The position numbers were made by a program, and so were the translations under genes. Source: Saccharomycopsis crataegensis (Eukaryota; Ascomycota; Saccharomycetes; Ascoideales; Saccharomycopsidaceae). From it: a stretch of DNA of 64,000 nt. This document shows positions 29,907 through 40,002 of the stretch, one piece after another (the first letter of the stretch is position 1; the number at the start of each line of letters is the position of its first letter). The notes beneath the pieces are model-generated. The model was not told the DNA's origin. It did no database searches and saw nothing but the letters and a program-made list of their open reading frames with translations. The stretch covers positions 868,001 to 932,000 of the forward strand of contig NW_027043838.1 of the NCBI RefSeq assembly GCF_037102585.1, written 5' to 3'.

Positions 29907-32831
29907 TCAAGCGCTCTTCTTTACATACAATTTCCCACTCAACATATCATTGGCCTCAGTATAGTTGCTCCAGAAAATCTTTTTCGATTTTCTAAACTTC
30001 TCATCAACTTCCCCAGATCTCATCAATTCCACTACCAGTCTAAACCCAATATGACTACCTTGAATGGAAACCACACAAGCACTCAATTCAGAACTATCCT
30101 TAACAGTCTCAAACTTCACCCCATTCACATAACGGAATCTCAATTTTGGATCAGATTCATCATGGAATGAATCATTCAATTTCCAATCGATCTTGCTATT
30201 CCATTTCTCGATGAATTCACAAGCTTTAACCCCCAATCTGTTGGCATTCACACGATCCAATGACGATGGATAATTACCTTGCTGAACATGTCCAGGAATC
30301 GCGGTTCTTGATCCAAATTTCCCGTGGGATTGTTCGGCAATGATATCGGTAATCAATTCAGTGGTGAAAATCTTAGACGCCTTCTCATTTCTGATAAAAA
30401 TCTTCCCACTGCGGTTCTCACCTCCATCATTCTTGAAAGATTCCTCAAGTAAAGAAATGTCTTCTCTAATCTTCTTGAGGGAGATTTTCTCTTCAGGAGT
30501 ATAACTGGCAATCGCCCCAGTGATCAATGAAATATAGGAGGCAATATAACCACAGTACCCACCTTGCACTTCAATAACAAACACACGCTTTCTGGAAGCG
30601 GAAGCTGATTGTTTGATAGCATCACAATATTTCACAAGTTCATTCATACAAGTATCGGACCCAAGCGAATATTCTGTACCCGGAACATTGTTGGAAACTG
30701 TAGCTGGAATAGCAACCATTGGAATGTTGAAGATAGGGTATTGTTTTCTAGCCTCTTGCAATTCCTGTAATGATGTAAATGCTTCATACCCACCAACAAG
30801 CACTAACCCATCAAAGTTGTATTTTTGGAAATAATAGGCAATTGTCCCCATGTCTTGAGATGGTAAAGAACGGTTGGTACCAATGACAGATCCGCCCAAA
30901 TTATACCAGCTATTAACATCATTGTAATGTAGCTCACGAACCGCTCCATGACGAATCAAACCAGCAAACCCATTTTGAATTGCAAAAAGTCTGTGTCCTT
31001 TAGCAAAACTATAAAGCGCCATAGATCTTGTGGCGGCATTAAGGGCAGAGGTTGGCGCCCCTACATGCACCACCGCAATATTAAGTCTTTGATCTTCTGG
31101 TAACTTATGGGAGCCATCATCATACATGGTGGTTTCGATATAATTATTGTAACATTCAGCAAATTCGGAATCACGGAGACTCATGGCCTTATCGAAGTCT
31201 TTAGCAGCAATTGCCGCGGCCACGGATTTTGTCAATTTCACCGCTTCCAATAACGGCTTGCGGACAATTTTCCCTTCCAATATCCCAATCATAGGCGATG
31301 GCAGCTTACCATCGTCTTCCAAAACCGCTTTCACTGCTTCAACACCTTGCAAAGTACCCAACATACGGTCATAAGCACAAGCAGTACCACCTCTTTGGAC
31401 ATGTCCCAATTGGGTGACTCTGGTATCCAAGCCCAAGTCAACAAGAACTTTCTTGACATCTTCAGAAGTAATAGGCTTATTTTCGTTATCAATGGCCCCT
31501 TCGGCAACAATCACCGTGGTCTTACGATGTCCTTTTTCTCTATGTCTCATACAAACTTTCAGTAATTTGTCTTTCCAATTGGTGGCATCATCTGGTCTTT
31601 CAGGAATGAAAATATAATCAGCCCCGGTAGAAATCCCCGCCATAAGCGCCAACCAACCACAATGACGACCCATGACTTCAATGACAAAAGCTCTGGAATG
31701 CGAAGTAGCGGTGGCATCAATATAATCCACCATTTCAATGATTCTTTCCAAGGCACTAAACGCTCCGATAGTTCTATCAGTCATGGCCATATCATTATCG
31801 ATCGATCCTACCAAACCAACAATAGACAATCTCTTGTATGGAGCAACTTGCATTTCGGTGAGTTTACCAGTACTCACCAACTCTTCCATAAGTGATGGCC
31901 AGTCTGATCTGAAAAGATCAGCCCCAGTTAATGACCCATCACCGCCACATACCACCAAAGAATCAATCCCATTGCTCACCAAATTATAAGCAGCTTTCAA
32001 ACGACCACTACGCTCCCTAAATTCTTTATTACGGGCGGTACCAATCAATGTACCACCAAGTGACAACCATCCACGTACATCGTACCAGTCCATCTTTTTT
32101 ATCATGTTACCACCAGAGACCAACCCATTGTACCCATCATAGATACCAAACACATCACAATCGTAATGGATCCCAGCACGCACTACGGCACGCACCACAG
32201 CATTCATCCCGGCTGAGTCACCACCAGACGTCATGATCGCAATCTTCTTTTTACCACTGGTAATCAAAGAAGCTACCGATCCCTCAGAGCTAGGACTAGT
32301 CAATGATTCAGAAGAAACACTACTCTTGTCAGCGATGGTTTGTAAAGGAGAAGCATATTTCGAAAATAGAATATAGGTCCCTATTGGATCTCTGGTCTTG
32401 AAACTGTAATCATTGATACCATTTTCAGTATCTTCCTCAGGATTATTTGTTACCTCGTACCCATTGTCCTCCAATCTTGATCTGATTGTGTCGAGATCCT
32501 CACAATAAAATACAAGCCTTGTTCCATGGCGAGTCATATCATTAGAATCATCAATGGTTTCCGTAGAATAATTCGATAATCTCAATTTTACCGCAACTCC
32601 CTGACCCAGTGATGAAGCACTTGGGAAAGATTCAAGCCAAGATTCACGGACTGATTCGTAAGAAATCCCTTCGAGTTCAAGGGTAGATGCTGCCGCATTG
32701 GTGTCTCGGACATAGTTCTTGACCAATTTGAATCCAAGCAACTTATAAAATTCAATGGCTTTTTTGTATGCCTCAGGCGACCCTGTCACAAGCGACCAGA
32801 AAGCAAAAGGATTACCGTTATTGGAAATCAT
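29907..32831 (-). CDS. PFK1: 6-phosphofructokinase alpha subunit
   Basis: 974 residues. It phosphorylates fructose-6-phosphate to fructose-1,6-bisphosphate in glycolysis and forms hetero-octamers with the beta subunit in yeasts. The N-terminal glyoxalase-like domain (1-165) is typical of yeast Pfk. The catalytic half (about 195-550) has SGGDSAGMNAVVRAVVRAG, VVCGGDGSLTGADLFR, SIVGLVGSIDNDMAMTD, EVMGRHCGWLALMAG and LGHVQRGG. The regulatory half (about 590-950) has IVHVGAPTSALNAATR, GGSVIGTNRSLPSQD, PATVSNNVPGTEYSLGSDT and PGHVQQG. Similarity is clearly to the alpha rather than the beta chain. Odd points: GGDSAGMN where GGDSPGMN is usual, and four in-frame CTG codons (30036, 31302, 31560, 32607), all at positions not occupied by Leu in S. 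cerevisiae Pfk1 or Pfk2 from memory. Confidence 0.96.
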   Translation of the reverse strand: MISNNGNPFAFWSLVTGSPEAYKKAIEFYKLLGFKLVKNYVRDTNAAASTLELEGISYESVRESWLESFPSASSLGQGVAVKLRLSNYSTETIDDSNDMTRHGTRLVFYCEDLDTIRSRLEDNGYEVTNNPEEDTENGINDYSFKTRDPIGTYILFSKYASPLQTIADKSSVSSESLTSPSSEGSVASLITSGKKKIAIMTSGGDSAGMNAVVRAVVRAGIHYDCDVFGIYDGYNGLVSGGNMIKKMDWYDVRGWLSLGGTLIGTARNKEFRERSGRLKAAYNLVSNGIDSLVVCGGDGSLTGADLFRSDWPSLMEELVSTGKLTEMQVAPYKRLSIVGLVGSIDNDMAMTDRTIGAFSALERIIEMVDYIDATATSHSRAFVIEVMGRHCGWLALMAGISTGADYIFIPERPDDATNWKDKLLKVCMRHREKGHRKTTVIVAEGAIDNENKPITSEDVKKVLVDLGLDTRVTQLGHVQRGGTACAYDRMLGTLQGVEAVKAVLEDDGKLPSPMIGILEGKIVRKPLLEAVKLTKSVAAAIAAKDFDKAMSLRDSEFAECYNNYIETTMYDDGSHKLPEDQRLNIAVVHVGAPTSALNAATRSMALYSFAKGHRLFAIQNGFAGLIRHGAVRELHYNDVNSWYNLGGSVIGTNRSLPSQDMGTIAYYFQKYNFDGLVLVGGYEAFTSLQELQEARKQYPIFNIPMVAIPATVSNNVPGTEYSLGSDTCMNELVKYCDAIKQSASASRKRVFVIEVQGGYCGYIASYISLITGAIASYTPEEKISLKKIREDISLLEESFKNDGGENRSGKIFIRNEKASKIFTTELITDIIAEQSHGKFGSRTAIPGHVQQGNYPSSLDRVNANRLGVKACEFIEKWNSKIDWKLNDSFHDESDPKLRFRYVNGVKFETVKDSSELSACVVSIQGSHIGFRLVVELMRSGEVDEKFRKSKKIFWSNYTEANDMLSGKLYVKKSA

Positions 32832-33255
32832 AGCAAAAAAATTTATTTTAATAATTGTTATTACTTTTTAGGGATAGGACTAATAAAGTAGAAGCACTGG
32901 AAATAATGATTGGCTGCCCCAAATATTTTTATTTTATATCGGCTGGTTGTTCTCGAACGTCTGGAGATGGCGATGGGGCTCACATGACGCACTGTAGTCA
33001 CTTACCGGCGCCGTCAACACACGTCCTAAGCATAAATTCCTTGAAAACTTCTTATTTAACTCATGATAAATAAATGATACGAGAAGAAGAGAAAAAAAAA
33101 TGTACAGAGATAATATATCGATATAATAAAAGATCATGTAAATAAAAGAGATAAACCGTAAGTGAAATGAAAATGGAAATAAAGTAAAATGGAAATAAAT
33201 AAGCCTTATCTGATAGTTTCAGTACTATGTTGTTTTTTTATTAAGACAAATTGAA
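32832..33255. promoter_or_regulatory. PFK1 promoter and GRR1 3' region
   Basis: 424 bases. An ATTGG/CCAAT box lies about 80 bases upstream of the PFK1 start (near 32908). No ORF is supported. Confidence 0.4.
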
Positions 33256-33602
33256 TCAATTATCTTCATTAATAGTGTCAGGCGGAAATCTGCCAAAACT
33301 GTTGTTCTCGTTATTTGGAATCGCCATATTGGTGAACACTGCTGCTGCTGCTGCCACGGATCCGTTAACGTTGTTCATTGTGTTTTCTCTCACTTGTTGC
33401 TGTGGTTGTTGTTGCGGTCTTACTGAATCTCCTCTTTCGCTGAAAAAAAGGGATTCTGGCGCTGGAAGCCCTTGCTGAGAATAAATATTACTCCATTGAA
33501 ATGGGGCAAATCTTTGCCTTCCATTATCTTGAGGAGTTCCTGCAATTAAAGAGTCTGTGCCTGAATTTTGCTGTTGCTGCTGCTGCTGTTGTTGATGTTG
33601 CT

Positions 33603-33689
<87 letters not shown>

Positions 33690-35538
33690 GCTGCTGCTGT
33701 TGTTGCACTGTTCCGGCAATTGGGGTAAATACAATATGATTTGTTACCGCATTGTTTAATATTCTTTCAAATTGTTGCTGCTGCTGTTCCAGCTGCTGCT
33801 GAAGTTGTCTTTGCTGTCTTTGTTGAAATAAAATTTGACGATTGAGTTGGTCTTGACGCAACATCTCAGAAGTTTGGTTCGGTGCTGAAGAAGGTATTTG
33901 AAGTGCTGTGTTATATTGCAAACTTTCTTCAGCTGCATAAATACTAGTTAAGTGATCACGAAGTTTCTTCACACCACTGCCACTGAAAACACAGAACAAG
34001 GACCTTTGTTGTGGTGTATACTCTTCTGGTGGGGCGCGGCAAAATCTCTTGAAATCAGGTCTCAAAAATGACAGAATGCCTGTCAACGATAAATGTGTTA
34101 GTTTAGGGCAAAAAGTCAATAGTAGATATATTGGATGGGTTGATAATTGGGTACAGTATGATAAATGTACTCGTTCTAAAGTATCACCAGGGCCTCTTTG
34201 TTGAACTAATTGAGTGATGCCTTGATCAGTTATGTGACCACACTTGACCAACCCAATTCTTTTTAACCTTGGTAAATTGGCTAATTCCACAACCGATGCA
34301 TTGGTCAATTGGGTACAACATGCTAGATCAATGTACTGTAACCTGTGACAGCTTGAAACTAACAATTTGACCCCATAATCAGTTATGTTGGAACAGTGAC
34401 CTAAATGAAGGTAATGGAGCGATTTGTTTAATAATGCTAATGATCGCAACGAAGCATCAGTGATATTTAGACACTTAGACAATACCACGTTTCTTAGTCT
34501 TGGAGCACATTTCACGATTTTTTCAATGGAGCGGTCGGTAATATAAGAGCAGTCAGTAAAATCCAAAATTCTTAAACGATTCAAGAATTGAATATCTGGC
34601 AATGGCTTAAATATTTGATCAGAAATATTTCTGTTTTGAGAGATTCTGAATTCCCTGAGTTGTTCCAAGTTTTGAAAAACATTTGACAAAGATATATCTG
34701 TAACATTTGGGCATCCATGTAGATCAATTTCAACCACGTATTTAAAATTTTTAGCTAATTCGTTGATGGCATCATCAGTAACATTTTCACTTTTCGTCAA
34801 TTTAATTCTTTTCAAATATGGACATTGTTTGAACAAATTTATTATCGATGCTTTGGAAACTTTTCCAGAATCCGGCGCATAAACCCCTTGTAAGCGTGGA
34901 CAATTTGTAGCTAAAGCGTTGAATATTTCATCGTTAATACTTTTCACTCCTGACATATCTATAGATTGAAGTTTCGAGCAGTTCTTCAATACTTTTGCGA
35001 TTGAGGCACTGGTGAGTTTTGAACAGTTAACCAAGGTGAGACGTTCCAAATTTGGACAGTGTTGAAACTTTGATAAGAATTCATCGTCGGCAAAGCTTGA
35101 GATAAAACACACATTCAAACGGCGAATATATATACGATAATCGAAAAAGGTCGTCGACAGATCAAGGTCAAGGATTCCTTGAATGTTTTGGTATGCTTTT
35201 TTGGATTGTAGTTTTGGTCTAAACCAAATTAATTCCACCAATAATTGAGCCCAGTATTTACAGACTGGCAAAAGAAGGGCCAAGTCTGCCTTCTCCTTAA
35301 AGAATGAGAACACCAATACGAGGATTTCTGGTGGCAATACCGATATCGACGATAAGTCTTGTTTTGTATAAGGATGTACGAATCCGAGGATATTATCATG
35401 GTTGATGTTCACACTGTCATCAATCACTTTGACAGACGGCGAGCGATTATGTATCTTTGGGGAATTGGTAATTGAATTATTCTCTGAGCCAGACTCATCT
35501 GACGATTCAGAAGAAACATAATTGGCAAGATGGCTCAT
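33256..35538 (-). CDS. GRR1: Grr1, F-box/LRR subunit of SCF ubiquitin ligase
   Basis: 760 residues from MSHLANYVSSESS. Grr1 recruits phosphorylated substrates (G1 cyclins, Mth1, Hof1 and others) to SCF for glucose sensing and cell-cycle control. An acidic Ser-rich head is followed by the F-box (about 68-110, LPPEILVLVFSFFKEK...VCKYW). About twelve Cys-containing leucine-rich repeats follow to ~475, with typical units such as CPNLERLTLVNCSKLTSASI, LHYLHLGHCSNITDYGVKLL and LQYIDLACCTQLTNASVVEL. The C-terminal tail has two Gln-rich blocks, including about 48 Gln, one His and 9 more Gln. The start is the first in-frame ATG of the frame. Confidence 0.94.
33569..33705 (-). repeat. CAA/CAG polyglutamine tract in GRR1
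   Basis: A long trinucleotide run, mainly CAA on the coding strand with CAG interruptions, encodes about 58 Gln in the Grr1 tail. It is long and fairly pure, so length variation between isolates is expected. Confidence 0.95.
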
Positions 35539-36153
35539 GTTGTTTGTGAATAACAGGAACTCCAATCACTCGGTAAACAAAACAACAAAACAGCACAAAC
35601 AAATATTAGGAAATCAGAAAAATTCAAGAAAAAAAAAATTGATGGCAAAAAAGAAACAAACACCGTGCACAAAAAGGGAGCAAGATGGGTTTAAGTCAAT
35701 AAATGAGCGTGGTAAATTATAAGAGACAGGAATCCTGGAAAGTTGAAGAAGCCGGAGATTTTCAGGTACCAATCAATGTGTATGGCCCCAGCAGGTAATG
35801 TAGTTTGGCGGGAACAATTGATGAACTGGCGACTCATAGCAGATTAATAATAATATACGGTGATAATAATTTACAATGTTGGTTGTGGGAAAAAGGCGGT
35901 GGAGAGGGGCTGTCCCGTGACTTGAGACTTTTAGTGTTGTGCGCACGCACGCATTCTTATCGTAAATAGCTACTGATTCATATAATAATAATAAAGAATT
36001 TCCATCAATAATAGCACCTAGCAAAGAAAAAGTAACCAAGAAAAAAATTAAGTGAGGTGAGGTCAAATAATATATAATAATAATAAACACCATAGATTTT
36101 CATTAAAACAACTTCATAAAATAATAGCAAACATTTGTTCACATTGCCAAACT
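35539..36153. other. Intergenic, GRR1 promoter
   Basis: 615 bases between two minus-strand genes, holding the GRR1 promoter and the 3' end of the coiled-coil gene. Local repeats of TAATAA occur near 35846-35860 and 36075-36085. No gene seen. Confidence 0.4.
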
Positions 36154-39100
36154 TCAAAGCTTATCGCCAGCATTCTCCATAACCACCATCTTATCCCACA
36201 ACTTCACCAATTCAGATTTACCCTTCCTCTCATTTTCCAATTGTTGTTTGAAAGCTTCAACTTCTCTTTTCAACGATTCATTTTCTGATTTCACAGCATT
36301 GAACTCTGATGAATACTTTCTTTCATACCCTTCTTTCAATATTTGGACTTTGTTGGTGTGCTTTTGCGAATATTGAACGTATAAATCATCAGATAACTTC
36401 TTCAAGCGCTCTTCTGTCTTTTTTTCTGACTCAAGTTGTTGAGATCTCAATCTTGTGAGCTGTCTTCTGGCATCCGATAATTCATCATTAGCTCCTGCTA
36501 ATTTTTCATTCAATCTGTCGTTTTCCACAGATAACAGCATTTTATTATCTTCCATATGCGATAACTCAACATCCTTGGAATTGATAGTGTTTTGCAAGAC
36601 AATAACTTGATGTTTAATTTTCTCTAATTCTTCGATATAATTTTCCTCAGAATGGCTTAGTCTCTGCTGATATCTAGATAATTGTTGTTGCTTGTCTGCA
36701 GAATCATGTCTGAGATCATCATACTTGTCCTTTAACTTATCATAATCACGCTGGGTGTACTTCATGAGTTCTTTGGTGTCAGATAATTCTTCCTTGTACT
36801 TTACAACTTGAATCTTCAATTGATTATTTCTATCGGTTAGTTCGCTAACAGTTTTATTCAAAATTCCAATTTTATTGTTGATAGAATTAATCTCTGCTAA
36901 TTTCGATTTTTGCTCATCCAAAGCATCAAGATACTTGGATTTAAGTTTCTCATACTCATTTTCCAACTCGTTTAATTTCCTATCTCTATGTCTAACCATT
37001 TCTGTGGCTTCATTGCTTTCCTTAATGAGCTGTTCATTTTCCAAAGCTCTGACACGAATATCGTCTTTATAACTCTCAATTTCTTTTTCATAACCTTTAA
37101 GAACCCTCTTCATTTCACCACCTGATTCCTTCAACTCACTAATAGATAGCTCCAAATTATTTTTCATTGACTGTTCTTGCCTGGCTCCGGCTTTCAATTC
37201 ATTTAGTTTTTCAGTAACGTCGGCCCTTTGTTTATTGATTTCATCAATTTGATGTTTTAAGCCAAAATTTTCTTCATCCATCGCTTCATGCTTTTCTTTC
37301 AATTCCTCAAGCTGCGTTTCCACCTCTTGAATACGCTCATCTTTGACAATAATTTCATTGTTCATCTTTATAGCCTTACCTTGTAAAAATTCCACTTTGT
37401 TGGTAAGCAAAATCTTCTCGTTACTTAAGTCCTCAATTTCAGCAAGATGTTGCTCCCTTTCTTGTCTCAATTTTTGGAGTTCTGTTTGCTTTTCTTTGTA
37501 AAGATTTTTGAACCTATCGCCCAATCTCGTGTACGAGGCTAATTTTTCATCTTTGGAAATTACATCCGTTTGTAAGACGTTGACATTTTTCTCAAAAATC
37601 TCGTATTCTTTTGTCAAGAACTTATTTCTTTCTTGTAATTGTTTCTCAATTAATTTCAAATCATCAAGTTGATGTTCCAAATCTTGAATTTTTAGATTGG
37701 ATGCTGAAGCTGCTTCTGATAGTTTCAAAAGCTCTTTATTTTTGTTGCTCAACTCTAATTTCAAGACCCGTAAATCTTCATCGTATTCACTTTGGATTTT
37801 CGCAAATTGCTTAATTGAAAAAGTTGGCTTTTCTGCAGGATTTTCAAATGTTATCTCTGAATCATCTCTCGAAGCTTCAAGATTCCTTTCAGCAAGTGTT
37901 TCTTTGACCAATTTTGCTAACTCAGATAATATCTCTTCGTCTTCATCATCAGCAATCCCGAGTAATGAATCTCTCCTATTTTCTTTGGCAGCGGACAACT
38001 TCACAACAGTTTCTTGAAGTTTCTTCAAGGGTGACTTAGATTTTCTGGGAGACATTTTTGGCTTATGTGTTGATAAAGGACTAACAGTGGTCTCTACGTT
38101 AACTGGTTTGGAAGTATCTAAAGAAATATCAGCATCATCTATAATTCTGCTTACCTGTTCAGTTCTTGGACTAACTGCAACGGCTTCAGTCATTCGAGTT
38201 GGTGTAGTTGGTACCTGATCCTCATCATCATTATTGCTCGCCATCGATGATCTCCTGGAGTTTTCGGCAGGTGAAGAAATGGAATAGAACATATCAGTAT
38301 TATCAAAAGTAACCCCTGAATCATCAGCTTCCTTGTTTGTACCTGCATTGCTACCCTTAAGGAAAAGTTTTCTAGTCATATTGAACATTTTTTTATCCCT
38401 ATTGGTGGCGCGAACCTTTTTTTCGCTGTGTAGGAAAGTCACCCCGGGGCCTTTACTAATTGGGCTATCCTCTTCAATTCTTGTGAGTTGCTCATTGTCA
38501 CTAATGTCATCATGTCCTTCATTTTCTTTATTGTCAATATCGACCTTGCTAGGGCTCTTAGTCTTCTTTGGAGTCCTGCCTTTCAAAATTCCCCTTTTTC
38601 TAGCACTCATGAGATATTCTCGATTTAGAATTGCATCAATGGTTGAAGGTTCAGGCTCAGGATTTTTCTTGTGGAGCTTTCTTTGAGCGCTAACTTCGCC
38701 AATTAAAGAGCGGCGCTTAATTGAAAAACCCGGACTAACAAGAGGAGTACGAATTTCGTTTTCTGTTGGGGTTCGTGGATAACTCTCATCGTCACTATTT
38801 GACTGTCTGCTGGAGTTGTATGATGATAGTTGGTTACTTGGGGTTTTCTCAAAATGCGATTCTTTTGCAGCATATCTTCTGAAATCCTGGTGATATTCAC
38901 TATCATCTTCATTTTCTTGTTTTCCTTCCCCTTGTTCTTCTTCGAGGTAAAGTTGGCCGTCCTTACCCTCGATCCAATATTTGCCATTATCATCGACATA
39001 ATATCCTTTTTCAACCCTGTAAAATTTGGTACCTCCCTCTTCAAAAGAATATTCGAATCTACTATCCATAAAAAACTCTGATTGATCCATTTTAGCCCGG

Positions 39101-39588
39101 CCTATTTCCACTTCATTATTTTGTTCACTTTCTCTCTTTCCTTCCTCTTCCTCAAATTCGGCAACATCAATTACCCCACTTTTGGTAATATCTCCCTGTG
39201 AAAGCATTTCAACATCCATGTCTTCTTCTTCTTGTCTTTCTTCTTCTTCTTCTTCTTCTTCTTTATCAGCATGGTCTTGAAGGAGGCGTTTGGTCTTGTG
39301 ATCATTTTTTTCTGCAATCAATCTGAATTTCTCATCCAAATTAGCTTTGGATCTCATGAGACATTTCTTAGAAATGGCCTTGTTATTACTTGTGCTCCTT
39401 GAAACTGTGAGAGGTCCCATTTTAATTAGATCATTGTTTTCCTTGTTGGAATCCAAGGTCAAACTTCTTCTTCCATGTCTTTTGTTATTTATTCCGTGGG
39501 GGATCTTCTCCAATATGCTGAATGAGTCGTCACCGTCATCGCCATCATCATCACTCATATAGCGGCGGTCAATATGATCACTACTCAT
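36154..39588 (-). CDS. Long coiled-coil protein, Slk19/TACC-like
   Basis: 1144 residues. The N-terminal half is disordered and acidic (EEEEEEEERQEEEDMD near 110; multiple SPxK-type Cdk-like sites such as SPRKSKSPLKK near 515). It includes a short ordered patch, FYRVEKGYYVDDNGKYWIEG, near 190. From about 600 to 1130 it is an almost continuous coiled coil. The C-terminus (YVQYSQKHTNKVQILKEGYE...LVKLWDKMVVME) resembles the conserved end of Slk19-type kinetochore/spindle-midzone proteins and TACC domains. The name rests on that end and the layout. Other spindle-pole or myosin-like coiled-coil families remain possible, so no symbol is given. Confidence 0.6.
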   Translation of the reverse strand: MSSDHIDRRYMSDDDGDDGDDSFSILEKIPHGINNKRHGRRSLTLDSNKENNDLIKMGPLTVSRSTSNNKAISKKCLMRSKANLDEKFRLIAEKNDHKTKRLLQDHADKEEEEEEEERQEEEDMDVEMLSQGDITKSGVIDVAEFEEEEGKRESEQNNEVEIGRAKMDQSEFFMDSRFEYSFEEGGTKFYRVEKGYYVDDNGKYWIEGKDGQLYLEEEQGEGKQENEDDSEYHQDFRRYAAKESHFEKTPSNQLSSYNSSRQSNSDDESYPRTPTENEIRTPLVSPGFSIKRRSLIGEVSAQRKLHKKNPEPEPSTIDAILNREYLMSARKRGILKGRTPKKTKSPSKVDIDNKENEGHDDISDNEQLTRIEEDSPISKGPGVTFLHSEKKVRATNRDKKMFNMTRKLFLKGSNAGTNKEADDSGVTFDNTDMFYSISSPAENSRRSSMASNNDDEDQVPTTPTRMTEAVAVSPRTEQVSRIIDDADISLDTSKPVNVETTVSPLSTHKPKMSPRKSKSPLKKLQETVVKLSAAKENRRDSLLGIADDEDEEILSELAKLVKETLAERNLEASRDDSEITFENPAEKPTFSIKQFAKIQSEYDEDLRVLKLELSNKNKELLKLSEAASASNLKIQDLEHQLDDLKLIEKQLQERNKFLTKEYEIFEKNVNVLQTDVISKDEKLASYTRLGDRFKNLYKEKQTELQKLRQEREQHLAEIEDLSNEKILLTNKVEFLQGKAIKMNNEIIVKDERIQEVETQLEELKEKHEAMDEENFGLKHQIDEINKQRADVTEKLNELKAGARQEQSMKNNLELSISELKESGGEMKRVLKGYEKEIESYKDDIRVRALENEQLIKESNEATEMVRHRDRKLNELENEYEKLKSKYLDALDEQKSKLAEINSINNKIGILNKTVSELTDRNNQLKIQVVKYKEELSDTKELMKYTQRDYDKLKDKYDDLRHDSADKQQQLSRYQQRLSHSEENYIEELEKIKHQVIVLQNTINSKDVELSHMEDNKMLLSVENDRLNEKLAGANDELSDARRQLTRLRSQQLESEKKTEERLKKLSDDLYVQYSQKHTNKVQILKEGYERKYSSEFNAVKSENESLKREVEAFKQQLENERKGKSELVKLWDKMVVMENAGDKL

Positions 39589-40002
39589 TGTTAATTGGCG
39601 TTAACGCTGGTAAGTTATTCTCCTGGTTTTGTAGGTTAACGTGCAACAAAAACAAATAGAAGATGTTTTCTTTTTTTTTTTTTTTTTTTGTAAACAAGGA
39701 GTGAAAATAAACGCGTCTTCTGAAAATGCAGAAATACCCGGACACTGTTAAGTAATGGGGTAACACACCCTCGTGAATCAGGGCCTTCATTCGAATAATA
39801 TTATTCTTTCAGATCACCCAAATTGATGATATGACGTTAAGCTGCTCTTGTCGGTATTACAAATCATGAAAAAAAAAATTCACAAACTGTAATAATATAA
39901 AAAACTAAACAATAAAAAATATGTTATACAAACAAAAATACATAAGGGTTTGCACCATTTTGAATGGTTAACAAACCACCAACCTTTCCACAATAACATT
40001 CA
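39589..40002. other. Intergenic, coiled-coil gene promoter
   Basis: 414 bases with a poly-T tract at about 39671-39689 close to the start of the coiled-coil gene, likely a nucleosome-excluding element. No ORF is supported. Confidence 0.4.

Noticed and set aside
29718-30170. 150-codon plus-strand ORF
   Set aside because: It overlaps the 3' end of PFK1 antisense, and the non-overlapping part is AT-rich low-complexity sequence.
33501-33759. Open frames of poly-Val/Ala, poly-Leu and poly-Asn across the GRR1 polyQ tract
   Set aside because: These are alternate-frame and antisense readings of the CAA/CAG repeat. The Grr1 frame carries the conserved domains.
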